This document shows positions 43,403 to 51,734 of a DNA stretch of 52,129 nucleotides, piece by piece; within the stretch, counting starts at the first letter, position 1, and every line of letters begins with the position of its first letter. This stretch comes from DASREM01 sp035652095 (lineage in GTDB: Bacteria > Acidobacteriota > Terriglobia > Terriglobales > Acidobacteriaceae): contig DASREM010000034.1 of the NCBI GenBank assembly GCA_035652095.1, positions 1 through 52,129 of the forward strand, in the 5' to 3' direction. The notes beneath the pieces were generated by a model. That model was not told the origin of the DNA, made no database searches, and saw nothing but the letters and a program-made list of their open reading frames with translations. The translations under genes and the position numbers were made by a program.

Positions 43403-43594
43403 CTACTCAGATCGTGAATGTCCTTCCCGCTCGGCCGCCTCTCGAAGCAGGCGCCGATCCCGCGCATTCGCGATACGGCGCACCCGGATCATTCTGCGGA
43501 TCACCAGCGTATAGAAAAACCCGCCCAGGACCAGGAACACTGCAAGGAGCAGCAGAAGGTTCCAGAACGCGGTGATATTGTTCAGGAAATTCAC
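43403..43594 (-). CDS. Small single-pass membrane protein coupled to the sirtuin gene
   Basis: A 63-residue protein from a GTG at 43594 that overlaps the TGA of the sirtuin gene (GTGA). It has one strong membrane helix (FWNLLLLLAVFLVLGGFFYTLV) followed by a long basic cytosolic tail (RRMIRVRRIANARDRRLLRE). The frame could be extended to 43651 but without support. It is the last gene of the cdaA-cdaR-glmM-sirtuin operon. No family is recognised. The basic tail could bind nucleic acid, lipid headgroups or the operon's other products. Confidence 0.65.
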   Translation of the reverse strand: MNFLNNITAFWNLLLLLAVFLVLGGFFYTLVIRRMIRVRRIANARDRRLLREAAEREGHSRSE

Positions 43595-44304
43595 GGCAGC
43601 CTTTCGACTTGAAACAGGCTTGGCAGAATTTCTCCTGACTTTCCGATACAAACCTCAGTGAACGAATGACGGTTGGCTGGTTCTTCAGGGCCAATGTACA
43701 CCTTGCGCGCCCGCCTGCTTACCTGTCTTACAAAACTCGCCGCGGGTTCAACCACACCCGACGTTCCAATCGCCATGAACAGGGTGCAATCCCCGAGCGC
43801 CACAAAGATCCGCTCCATGTCGAACGGCATCTCCCCAAACCAGCAGATGTGAGGACGGATGGTTCCTCCGCAACTGCAGCGCGGCAGCTGTCGTGGAAGT
43901 TCGTACGTGGCCGCATCTTCGAAGGGCGGCCTGGTACAGGAGTCACAGCGGCTGCGAAACAGTTCACCATGCATATGGACCACATGGCGGGATCCCGCCT
44001 GCTCATGAAGGTTGTCCACATTCTGAGTGCAGAGAAAGAGACGCTCCCCGAGCGCGCGCTCGAGTTCAGCGATGGCGAAGTGCCCGGGATTCGGCTTTGC
44101 TTCCGCCGCTATGCGCCGACGCATGGAATAAAACTCCCAAACCAGTTGCGGGTCCCGCTTCCACGCCACCGGCGATGCCACTTCTTCGATCCGGTAATTG
44201 CGCCAGAGCCCTCCCACGCCGCGAAAAGTCGGGATGCCGCTTTCGGCGCTGATGCCTGCCCCGGTCAGAATGAACACGCGATCGGAGGGCTCAATCTGAA
44301 GCAT
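43591..44304 (-). CDS. cobB: NAD-dependent protein deacylase (sirtuin, SIRT5-like)
   Basis: About 237 residues. It removes acyl groups from lysine using NAD. The Rossmann motif GAGISAESGIPTFRG, catalytic His in VVHMHGELF, TQNVDNLH and zinc cysteines (CDSC, CSC) are all present. The Y-x-x-R pair (FYSMRRR) that recognises succinyl/malonyl groups in SIRT5-type sirtuins is present, so desuccinylase activity is likely. The ATG at 44304 overlaps the glmM stop (TGATG); a GTG at 44307 is the alternative. The 4-base overlap at its end couples it to the small membrane protein. Confidence 0.94.
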   Translation of the reverse strand: MLQIEPSDRVFILTGAGISAESGIPTFRGVGGLWRNYRIEEVASPVAWKRDPQLVWEFYSMRRRIAAEAKPNPGHFAIAELERALGERLFLCTQNVDNLHEQAGSRHVVHMHGELFRSRCDSCTRPPFEDAATYELPRQLPRCSCGGTIRPHICWFGEMPFDMERIFVALGDCTLFMAIGTSGVVEPAASFVRQVSRRARKVYIGPEEPANRHSFTEVCIGKSGEILPSLFQVERLP

Positions 44305-45680
44305 CACATACCTAACGAGGACTGGATCGCGCCGGCTACGGTCTCGGCGAGGGCTCTCATCTTCACTTCGGATTCGGCTTCCACCATTACCCGCGCCAGC
44401 GCTTCGGTCCCGGAGTAGCGAACCACCACCCGGCCGTTTCCATCCAATTCGCGGGCAGCGGCATCGATCGCTTCCTGAACCTGCGGCACCTGCGCGAAGG
44501 GAACTTTCTCCCGCACCCGCACGTTCCTGATGGTCTGAGGGAAGAGTTTGAGATCACCGACCAAGTCCGCGAGCGAGCGCCCGGAGCGGCAGATCACGTC
44601 CATTAATTTCAGGGCGGTCAGCAACCCATCGCCGGTAGTCGCGTCGCCATCACGGAAGATGATATGACCGGACTGTTCTCCGCCGAGCACGGCGCCGCTC
44701 TTCTGCATCTCCTCGAGCACGTACTTGTCGCCGACGTTGGCGCGCAGCATCCTGATGCCGGACTTCTTAAAAGCGATTTCGAGACCCATGTTCGACATGG
44801 TAGTGGCGACGACAGTGGAGCCCGCGAGGATGCCGCGAGCCTGCATATCGCGGGCCGCCGCCAGCAGCACCGCATCTCCGTTTACCACGCGCCCTTCGGC
44901 ATCGCTGAACAAGGCGCGATCGGCGTCCCCGTCGAAAGTCACGCCCAGGTCGAACTTTCCCTGGTTTTCTGCGATGTGTTTCGCGACCGTCTCGGGATGC
45001 AGCGCCCCGCACTGCTCGTTGATGTTCCGGCCATCCGGAGAACAACTCAGAAAGGTTGCGCCGATTCCGCAGGCCTTGAACAGCTCCGGCGCTTCGGCGG
45101 CGGCGGCGCCGTTCGCGCAATCCACCAGGACTCGCAGGCGGCTCAGGTCCGCATTTGCCGAGCCCGCCAACCAATGGATGTAGGCGTGGCGCAGTTCCGC
45201 CTTGCCCGGCAGACTCGTTTCGGGCTTGCTCGCTGGCTGAGGGTGCTCTTGCGGGTTTTCGAGCAGGCCAAAAATTTCGTGTTCAATGGCGAGCTCATGT
45301 GAATCCGGCAGCTTGTATCCATCACCGGAGAAGACCTTGATCCCGTTGTCGGTCCAGGGATTGTGCGAGGCGGAAATGACCACCCCAGCGTCAAACTTGT
45401 GCGCACGGGCCAGGAAGGCAACGCCGGGCGTAGTGATGATGCCGGCGCTTTCGACGGCCACGCCGACCGATGCGAGCCCCAGGGCGACGCGGTCCGCAAT
45501 CCATCCACTGGACTGCCGTGTGTCCTGGCCAATCACCACGCGCGCCCGCGGGTTGGTCCGCACCAGATCATGACCCAGGGCGCGGCCAATCAGAAACGTG
45601 CTCTCCACGGTCAGGGGAAACTCGCCGGCCACGCCGCGAATCCCATCGGTTCCAAAAAGCTGCCTTGCCTGAGTTGTCAT
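44304..45680 (-). CDS. glmM: Phosphoglucosamine mutase
   Basis: About 458 residues. It interconverts glucosamine-6-phosphate and glucosamine-1-phosphate for peptidoglycan and LPS. The active-site serine motif VVISASHNPWTDNGIKVF, metal loop FDGDADRALF, sugar loop GEQSGHIIF and phosphate loop RYSGTEALARVMVE are intact. It starts MTTQARQLFGTDGIRGVA at 45680; a longer frame overlaps cdaR. The order cdaA-cdaR-glmM is the classical c-di-AMP operon, in which GlmM can bind and restrain CdaA. Confidence 0.96.
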   Translation of the reverse strand: MTTQARQLFGTDGIRGVAGEFPLTVESTFLIGRALGHDLVRTNPRARVVIGQDTRQSSGWIADRVALGLASVGVAVESAGIITTPGVAFLARAHKFDAGVVISASHNPWTDNGIKVFSGDGYKLPDSHELAIEHEIFGLLENPQEHPQPASKPETSLPGKAELRHAYIHWLAGSANADLSRLRVLVDCANGAAAAEAPELFKACGIGATFLSCSPDGRNINEQCGALHPETVAKHIAENQGKFDLGVTFDGDADRALFSDAEGRVVNGDAVLLAAARDMQARGILAGSTVVATTMSNMGLEIAFKKSGIRMLRANVGDKYVLEEMQKSGAVLGGEQSGHIIFRDGDATTGDGLLTALKLMDVICRSGRSLADLVGDLKLFPQTIRNVRVREKVPFAQVPQVQEAIDAAARELDGNGRVVVRYSGTEALARVMVEAESEVKMRALAETVAGAIQSSLGM

Positions 45681-45693
45681 GAGTTGGGAAGTG

Positions 45694-46371
45694 CTAATGC
45701 TCGTTTTCGAGAGCGACTTTTTCCATGGTAACTGTAACCCGAACCGGTTCGGGATGTACCACCTGCACCAAGGGGTCTGAGACATAAGCGTGGGTCACAA
45801 AGCTCCCCCGCAAGATGATGCCGCTCACGTCAACCGGATCGGTAATCGCCGACTCGACGGCTTCGACGTGCTTCTGAGGGCCGCTGATGAGGATCCGCGA
45901 CGGAGAGACTTCGATGGTCCCGATCTGCCGTCCGGGGGCAAACGTTCCCATGACTCGCGGCTTGATCTCCACCTCGCGGCTGGCGCGGTGGTCGAATTCA
46001 AGCTGAAACTGGCTGGGAATCACTTGCACCACTTCCAGGTCGTGAGGCTTCTGAATCTGGTGGGAGCTGAGATCGAAGGTACGCTCGCCCGCCGTGGTCA
46101 CATGACCCAAATCGATTTCGGCATGTACGTCGATTGGCTGCAGGCGATGGATGAGCCGCTCCGGGCCGCGCAACAGGATCTGTGCTTTCGGAATGTGTTC
46201 GGAACTGATTTCCAGGTTGTCGGGCATGCGATGAAATTCGATGGGGACTTCGATGGGCACTTCATCCACTGGATCGCGCGCGACCGCAAGCCACAGTGCC
46301 ACCGCAAGCGCGAGCGAGAGCAATTTCAGCCCAATGTTGTGAAAGGCGTGACGTCGAAGAAAATCGATCAT
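45694..46371 (-). CDS. cdaR: YbbR/CdaR-like regulator of diadenylate cyclase
   Basis: A 225-residue protein with one N-terminal membrane helix (IGLKLLSLALAVALWLAVA) and two YbbR-type beta domains. Typical short strands are EVPIEFHRMPDNLEI, PKAQILLRGP and RVTVTMEKV. In Gram-positive bacteria CdaR binds and modulates CdaA from outside the membrane. Here it is shorter than Bacillus CdaR, with only about two repeats. It starts 2 bp after cdaA and ends 13 bp before glmM. Confidence 0.9.
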   Translation of the reverse strand: MIDFLRRHAFHNIGLKLLSLALAVALWLAVARDPVDEVPIEVPIEFHRMPDNLEISSEHIPKAQILLRGPERLIHRLQPIDVHAEIDLGHVTTAGERTFDLSSHQIQKPHDLEVVQVIPSQFQLEFDHRASREVEIKPRVMGTFAPGRQIGTIEVSPSRILISGPQKHVEAVESAITDPVDVSGIILRGSFVTHAYVSDPLVQVVHPEPVRVTVTMEKVALENEH

Positions 46372-46373
46372 GG

Positions 46374-47249
46374 TCAGTCATCGGCTCCAGAGTCACGGCT
46401 GTCTGCAGTTTCCGGTTGCGAGCCAGTGTCGCTTTCCGGCTCGCTATCCAATGACTCCGTTGCATCGGCAATGGGCGTAGGCAAAGTAGATGGCGGGAGG
46501 TGCCGGCGCAAGAGGCTCCCGAGCCGCTCGCGCATCTCGTCAACGGTGAGGTCGCGCTCGATTTTGCCCGCGTAAGCGATGCTGATCGCGCCCGTCTCTT
46601 CAGAGACGATCACCGCGATGGCGTCGGTTTCTTCCGTCACTCCGATTCCGGCGCGGTGCCGGGTGCCCAGTTGCGTGGACAGCACCGGGTTCATCGAGAG
46701 CGGGAGAAAACAGGCGGCAGCCGCGATCCGGTCTCCTTGAATGATGACGGCGCCATCGTGCAGCGGAGCGCTGGGGCGGAAGATTGTAGCCAGCAGGTCG
46801 TAGGAGAGCTGCGCTCCTAAAGGCACGCCACTCTCGATATAAGTCCTCAGCCCGATTTCGCGCTCAATCACGATCAGGGCGCCGGTCTGGTTTTGAGAGA
46901 AGAGGTTGGCGGCGAGAACGATGTCGTCGTAAGCCTCGGCCTCGGAGGCCGAACTCCGGCTCAGTGTTATTCGGCGGCCCAGACGGGCCAGGCCCTGCCG
47001 GATCTCGGCCGCAAATACTACGATCAAGGCGAAAACCGTATAGGGAAGCAGGGTACTGATCAGCCAATTCAGGGTGGTGAGTTCGCCCAGCCGCGAGAAG
47101 TAATAGATCAGCGCCAGCGCAGCGACGCCAGCCAGCATGAGGGCGGCGCGGGTCCCCTTGATGAGGGCCAGAAACTCGTAAATGACGATCGCCACCAGGA
47201 TGATGTCGAGGACCGACTTCATCGTTATGGGCGGCGCCAGCGCTACCAT
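46374..47249 (-). CDS. cdaA: Diadenylate cyclase (CdaA, DisA_N domain)
   Basis: About 291 residues. It makes cyclic di-AMP from two ATP. Three N-terminal membrane helices are followed by a DAC domain with the catalytic motifs LHDGAVIIQGD (DGA) and LGTRHRAGIGVTEETDA (RHR). The ATG at 47249 is preferred because GGGGT precedes it; ATGs at 47279 and 47306 are alternatives. A Ser/Glu/Asp-rich tail of ~40 residues follows the domain, longer than in Bacillus CdaA. It opens the operon cdaA-cdaR-glmM-sirtuin-small membrane protein. Confidence 0.95.
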   Translation of the reverse strand: MVALAPPITMKSVLDIILVAIVIYEFLALIKGTRAALMLAGVAALALIYYFSRLGELTTLNWLISTLLPYTVFALIVVFAAEIRQGLARLGRRITLSRSSASEAEAYDDIVLAANLFSQNQTGALIVIEREIGLRTYIESGVPLGAQLSYDLLATIFRPSAPLHDGAVIIQGDRIAAAACFLPLSMNPVLSTQLGTRHRAGIGVTEETDAIAVIVSEETGAISIAYAGKIERDLTVDEMRERLGSLLRRHLPPSTLPTPIADATESLDSEPESDTGSQPETADSRDSGADD

Positions 47250-47373
47250 TCCATACCCCGTTGCTACACGAGCAGACATGTCTTGAGATCTGTCATTGTA
47301 ATCCACTCGTCAGCGGGTCCTAAGATGCTTTTGAGGGTTGTTCCGGATCAGGGAAGCCGTGACGCGAATGATT

Positions 47374-48744
47374 TTAAGCGTCGCTCTTCTTCACCGTTGC
47401 AGTGAATCGGCCTCGCGCCAACTGGACCAGTATGTCGTCGCTGGGGCGTGCATGAGATGCGTCCTTGACCAGCTTCCCGGCGGCGTCAAAGACCAGCGCG
47501 TAGCCCCTTTCCAGTACCGCCAAGGGGGAGAGAGCTTCCATCTGCCCTTCCAGCCGCTGTAGACGGATTCTTTGCTCCAGGAGCCTGGTTCGAGCGGCCG
47601 CGGCGAGGGATGCGACTCGCGAATCCAGTTCCCGGCGGATTCCCGAAAGGATCCGCCGCACGTCGTAATGTCGCACCGCCGCAGAAGCGATTTCCCAGCG
47701 CCGACGCTGCTGCTCGATCTTCTGGCGTTCGGCTTTTTCCAGGCGATAGACCAGCTCATCGAGTCTTTGCTGCCTTTGGTTGATCAGGTTGGTCATGCGG
47801 CGGAAGGCGCCGTGCTGCGCCAAGTCGGCGAGCGCCTGCCGCCCCATCAACAGGCGATAGCGCATGGCTCGCTCCAGCCTTTGCCGGAGAGCCTCGGAGA
47901 GGCCCTCGATCTCCTGCCGCGACCGGATGACCATCTCCGCGGCGGCCGAGGGTGTTGCTGCTCGCAGGTCGGCGACAAAATCGATGATGGTGAAATCGGT
48001 TTCGTGCCCCACCGCGGAGATGACCGGGATTTTCGAGGCCGCGATCGCGCGCGCCAAGCCTTCGTGATTGAAGGCGGCAAGGTCTTCGGCAGAACCTCCG
48101 CCACGGGCCACGATGATGACTTCGACATTTTGGGCCTTGTTGAAGTATCGAACGCCGGCCGTAACTTCGAGGGGCGCCATTTCTCCCTGGACCTGCGCAG
48201 GGAAGATCAAGACGTTCACCGAGTGGTGGCGGCGCTGCAGGATCTGCAGAATGTCACGCAGGGCGGCGGCCTGGGGAGAGGTCACAATCCCGATGCGCTG
48301 CGGCAGGGTCGGAATCGGCTTCTTGCGTGCAGCGTCGAATAATCCTTCCGCTTGCAGCTTCGCCTTGAGTTGTTCGAAAGCGACCTGCAGCGCACCCGCA
48401 CCTTTTGGCTCCAGGTACTCGGCGGAGATTTGCAGGTTGCCGCGTTCTTCGTAAATGGTGACGCGGCCGCGGGCGACAATCTGCATTCCGTCCTCGGGAC
48501 GGAAGCGCAAGAGGCGCGCCTGCGAGCGGAACATGACCGCGCTGAGTTGGGAATCGCCATCTTTCAGTGTGAAGTAGAGATGGCCTGATGGCGGGGAGCG
48601 GAAATTCGAGATTTCTCCCTCGACCCAGACGTCGCCATACTCGCGTTCTACATGGGTGCGCACCACCGAGACCAGGTCGCGGACGCTCCAGACCCGGCGC
48701 TCTGCCGGTCGGAAGCTGAAACCGAGTTGATCCATCGCGCCCAT
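47374..48744 (-). CDS. xseA: Exodeoxyribonuclease VII large subunit
   Basis: A 456-residue nuclease subunit that degrades single-stranded DNA into oligonucleotides. The N-terminal OB domain (VWVEGEISNFRSPPSGHLYF) is followed by the catalytic XseA domain: GIVTSPQAAALRDILQIL, EVIIVARGGGSAEDLAAFN and ISAVGHETDFTIIDFVADLRAATPSAAAE. A C-terminal helical region with LERGYALV closes it. The small subunit gene xseB is not adjacent, although it often follows. ATGs at 48744 and 48735 both fit as starts. Confidence 0.95.
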   Translation of the reverse strand: MGAMDQLGFSFRPAERRVWSVRDLVSVVRTHVEREYGDVWVEGEISNFRSPPSGHLYFTLKDGDSQLSAVMFRSQARLLRFRPEDGMQIVARGRVTIYEERGNLQISAEYLEPKGAGALQVAFEQLKAKLQAEGLFDAARKKPIPTLPQRIGIVTSPQAAALRDILQILQRRHHSVNVLIFPAQVQGEMAPLEVTAGVRYFNKAQNVEVIIVARGGGSAEDLAAFNHEGLARAIAASKIPVISAVGHETDFTIIDFVADLRAATPSAAAEMVIRSRQEIEGLSEALRQRLERAMRYRLLMGRQALADLAQHGAFRRMTNLINQRQQRLDELVYRLEKAERQKIEQQRRRWEIASAAVRHYDVRRILSGIRRELDSRVASLAAAARTRLLEQRIRLQRLEGQMEALSPLAVLERGYALVFDAAGKLVKDASHARPSDDILVQLARGRFTATVKKSDA

Positions 48745-48824
48745 GAAATTCGAAGTTTACAGGAAAGATGGTTGCAGCCACGGGAAGGGGGTTGGTGGAA
48801 AACGGCAGGATCCCTGACGAGAAA

Positions 48825-49049
48825 TTATCGTCTCAACCTTCCGACCACCCACAAAACTAGCGTGAGCAGCACGCTCAGCAGGATCGAAGTGACGACGGGA
48901 AAGTAAACCGTGGTGTTCTTCCCCCGGTACACGATGTCCCCCGGCAGGCGTCCCAACGGAAGGTTGAAACGGGCTAAGACAATCATCAGCAGGCCCACCA
49001 GGGCGATGAGAACGCCAACAAAGACCAGCAGTTTGCCGAGACCGGGCAT
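48825..49049 (-). CDS. DUF2905 small membrane protein
   Basis: A 74-residue protein with two helices (LLVFVGVLIALVGLLMIVL and VVTSILLSVLLTLVLWVVG) separated by FNLPLGRLPGDIVYRGKN, the DUF2905 signature. The role is unknown. It lies upstream of xseA on the same strand, 80 bp away, so co-transcription is possible. Confidence 0.85.
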   Translation of the reverse strand: MPGLGKLLVFVGVLIALVGLLMIVLARFNLPLGRLPGDIVYRGKNTTVYFPVVTSILLSVLLTLVLWVVGRLRR

Positions 49050-49137
49050 AAGTTGCAGTTTAAAGCACGGGAAGGGCGTGAGAGCTTTGCACTGAAAAGT
49101 ACTTGAAGAAGCACTACGGTGCGAATAGGATTTCCGT

Positions 49138-49755
49138 ATGCCGGAGCGCCCTCACCGAATCCGCCATTCTCACCGACGCGGCCATCCTTTGCCGAAGCCG
49201 GCCGTCGAGGACCTTCATTTCATTCGCGAGACCATGGAGCGGTCGTCTTCATTTACGGCCGTGCCGGGGTGGGGACAGGTCGCCATGGGGGCGACTGCGC
49301 TGGTCGCGGCCTGGATCTCGTCGCGGCAAGCTTCTCCCGGCGCATGGCTGAAAGTGTGGCTGACCGAAGCTCTGCTTGCCATCGCGATTGCATTGCCTGC
49401 GCTTCGGATCAAGGCGCAGCGCGCGGGTTCAGCGCTCACCAGCGGTCCGGCACGCAAGTTCTTTCTGGCGTTCCTGCCTCCGGCCATCGCGGCGGCGCTG
49501 CTGACGGTAGCATTGAGCCGCGCGGGACTGAACTCGGCTCTGCCGGGGACGTGGCTGTTGCTCTATGGGGCGGGAGTGACCACGGCTGGGGCTTTCTCTG
49601 TGGCTATTGTTCCGATGATGGGCGTCAGTTTCATGTTGACGGGGCTGGCCGCCTTGTTCGTACCTCTCGCTTATGAAAATCAATTGCTGGCCCTGGGCTT
49701 TGGCGGTCTGCACATTGTTTTCGGGATTTTGATTGCAAGGAGACATGGTGGCTAG
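49138..49755 (+). CDS. Hypothetical multi-pass membrane protein
   Basis: A 205-residue protein with a basic N-terminus (RPHRIRHSHRRGH) and five to six hydrophobic helices (WGQVAMGATALVAAWI, WLTEALLAIAIALPAL, LAFLPPAIAAALLTVAL, GTWLLLYGAGVTTAGAF and more). It overlaps the start of a winged-helix regulator by 11 bp, forming a two-gene unit seen in many bacteria. The regulator probably controls its expression. The substrate or function is not known. Confidence 0.75.
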   Translation: MPERPHRIRHSHRRGHPLPKPAVEDLHFIRETMERSSSFTAVPGWGQVAMGATALVAAWISSRQASPGAWLKVWLTEALLAIAIALPALRIKAQRAGSALTSGPARKFFLAFLPPAIAAALLTVALSRAGLNSALPGTWLLLYGAGVTTAGAFSVAIVPMMGVSFMLTGLAALFVPLAYENQLLALGFGGLHIVFGILIARRHGG

Positions 49756-50125
49756 GACCGCACGAAAAGAGCGAGCCGCGGGTCCTGCGTCGGAGCCTCT
49801 TCGGATGGAACGGTCGGGCTCTGCCGGTGAGTTGCCCGAACTCGACCGCCTGATTCACGAACGCCTGCGGCTGGGAATCGTGAGCGCGCTGGCTATGAAT
49901 GATTCGCTCACGTTCAACGATCTCAAGCGGCTACTGAAATGCACCGACGGTAATCTCAGCGTGCATGCGCGCAAGCTCGAAGACGCGAAATACATCTCCT
50001 GTGACAAGTCTTTCGAGGGGCGCATGCCGAGAAGCGAGTACCGGCTGACTGCTTTGGGGCGGAAGGCACTTGAGGAATATCTGAACGAGATGGAGGAGTT
50101 GATTCGGGTGACGCGGGAGAAGTAG
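49745..50125 (+). CDS. Winged-helix transcriptional regulator
   Basis: About 126 residues. A winged-helix domain (PF13601-like, MarR/PadR-related) covers roughly residues 35-120: LGIVSALAMNDSLTFNDLKRLLKCTDGN and LSVHARKLEDAKYISCDK, then a wing with SEYRLTALGRKALEEYL. A charged tail follows. The ATG at 49745 is preceded by AAGGAG and overlaps the upstream membrane-protein gene. It is probably an autoregulator of this pair; the ligand is unknown. Confidence 0.88.
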   Translation: MVARTARKERAAGPASEPLRMERSGSAGELPELDRLIHERLRLGIVSALAMNDSLTFNDLKRLLKCTDGNLSVHARKLEDAKYISCDKSFEGRMPRSEYRLTALGRKALEEYLNEMEELIRVTREK

Positions 50126-50258
50126 CACTCAGCATTCAGCACTCAGCACACAGTGAGTTCCATTTATTTTTCCAAGTTCTTCGGACCGAAGGGAGGAATC
50201 TGCCTTCGCATGCAGCGCCAGCCAACTCGAGGTGGCTGAGTGCTGAATGCTGATTGCT
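50124..50258. repeat. Intergenic element with 24-bp terminal inverted repeats
   Basis: The left arm 50124-50147 reads AGCACTCAGCATTCAGCACT then CAGC, and the right arm 50235-50258 is its reverse complement with one mismatch. The ~87-bp interior has no gene. The left arm begins within the stop codon of the regulator gene, and the right arm ends 17 bp before the cupin start. It resembles a small MITE-like or REP element. Confidence 0.5.
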
Positions 50259-50275
50259 GGTTTACAATCCCGCGC

Positions 50276-50977
50276 ATGAAGGTTTTCGTCAAAGTTGCAG
50301 TCTTCTTTCTGGCAACGCTCGCCCTTGCCCAAAGTCCGGCCGGTGAAGTTGAAATCACGGCTGAACCCCATCATCATCTTGCACTCGAGAACGAATACAT
50401 TCGAGCCTTCAAGGTGGCAGTCGCGCCCCATGAAGCTACGCTGATGCACCGCCATCGCCACGACTACATGTTCGTCACGCTGGGCGCGACGCAGGTGGAG
50501 AATGATGTTGCGGGGAAGCCGCCGGTGTCGCTCAAACTGGGGGACGGCGAGACCCGCTTCACTCCGGGCGACTTCGCGCACATCGCGAAAAATCTGTCCG
50601 ACGCACCGTTCCGCAATGTCACGGTCGAACTGCTGCAGGACGAGCGGGCAAAGAAATCTTTGGTGAAATGGGACGAAGAGCGCGGACTTCACGTATTCAA
50701 CGGGGGAACGCAGGACATTCTTTTCGCGAAAGACGGAGCCCGCGTAAGCGAAGTGGAGTTGCAGCCTGGAGCGGTGGTGCCCGCGCATCATCACAAGGGG
50801 CCGCATCTGCTGATTGCGGTCAGCGACCTGGAATTGCGCAGCGAGATTCAGGGAAAGGCCCCTACGCCGGTCAATCTCAAGTCCGGCGACATCGAGTGGG
50901 TTCCGGGAGGGTTCACGCACAGCCTTACCAATGTTGGAAAGAACGCGGCGAAGCTGGTGACAGTGGAGTTCCAATAG
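50276..50977 (+). CDS. Exported bicupin protein
   Basis: About 233 residues with a signal peptide (VFVKVAVFFLATLALA). Two cupin domains follow, each with a likely metal site: MHRHRHDYMFVTLG in the first (residues ~55-105) and VVPAHHHKGPHLLIAVSD in the second (~160-205). TACAAT ends 7 nt before the ATG, suggesting a short leader. Bicupins may act as oxygenases, isomerases or metal-binding proteins. No substrate can be assigned. Confidence 0.8.
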   Translation: MKVFVKVAVFFLATLALAQSPAGEVEITAEPHHHLALENEYIRAFKVAVAPHEATLMHRHRHDYMFVTLGATQVENDVAGKPPVSLKLGDGETRFTPGDFAHIAKNLSDAPFRNVTVELLQDERAKKSLVKWDEERGLHVFNGGTQDILFAKDGARVSEVELQPGAVVPAHHHKGPHLLIAVSDLELRSEIQGKAPTPVNLKSGDIEWVPGGFTHSLTNVGKNAAKLVTVEFQ

Positions 50978-51082
50978 TGCACTGGCGACGCTGCTTTGCC
51001 ATGGAACTGGAGGTGATGTTCCCGAATCGGCTCGATTGAAGGGCTTGGAGGCGCCAATCAAGTAACTTTTTCGGTACGCCCC

Positions 51083-51111
51083 TTGCGCAATCCGGAGCGG
51101 TTTGGTATAAC
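51083..51111 (+). promoter_or_regulatory. rrn promoter P1
   Basis: TTGCGC (51083-51088), a 17-nt spacer and TATAAC (51106-51111). It lies about 630 bp upstream of mature 16S. A second candidate, TTGACA (51449-51454) with TAGTTT at 18 nt spacing, could be P2. Confidence 0.6.
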
Positions 51112-51117
51112 AACTTG

Positions 51118-51734
51118 AGTCGAGGGCAGTGGTTGATTTGTCTGTGGCCTTGAGGTGAATCCTTTCCTCGGTCCGGACATCTAAACAGGTACACCCAGAT
51201 GGAAAATGACCCCGGCCACGGGGTTTAGATTCGGGGACAATGATCCTCGAAGGGTTGAGCGTAAATCGCAAAAACCTCCTGGTGATCTTTAATTAAGAAT
51301 GAGTTCTTCCGCCTCGGCGCGTGCCGAACCGGCACCCCACTGCAGGCGGAAGAGGCGTTTCGTCGCGTCTCTGCCAGCAGCTCCACGAAGTCGTGTTGCA
51401 GCTCCCCAAGTTGTGAATAACAGGTGGAAATCCTGTGGGTTCAATGGGTTGACAGCAGAGTGGCGGAAACGATAGTTTCTTAAAAGTTTCGAGGACGGCT
51501 GGAGGGCTCTTGTAGCGCTCCTGCTGGACTGAATAGCGCGCCGCTCAGGCGGCAAGCGAGTTCGGTCTTTGACAACTAGGTTGAACGTGCCAGTCGTGAG
51601 AAAAAAGTTCGGGTTCGAATCCGGACAATTCTCACAAGATAGGCCACGGGTCTTCGGATCACGTGGTCGCCATCACACCGTTTCGAGCGGTGGAGATGGC
51701 AAGTCTGCCAACTACCCGTCGGCAGACAACAGGT
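51118..51734 (+). other. rrn leader region with hairpins and a boxA-like site
   Basis: A non-coding leader of about 600 nt. Perfect stems include ACCCCG/CGGGGT (51209-51224), nested CTTCCGCCT/AGGCGGAAG (51306-51352) around GTGCCG/CGGCAC, and GCCGC/GCGGC. A boxA-like GGTCTTTGACAAC near 51564 fits rRNA antitermination. No coding region is supported; the long minus-strand frame across it is spurious. Confidence 0.55.

Noticed and set aside
50129..51271. 380-residue minus-strand ORF across the bicupin and rrn leader
   Set aside because: It crosses the rrn promoter and leader and is antisense to the bicupin gene with signal peptide.
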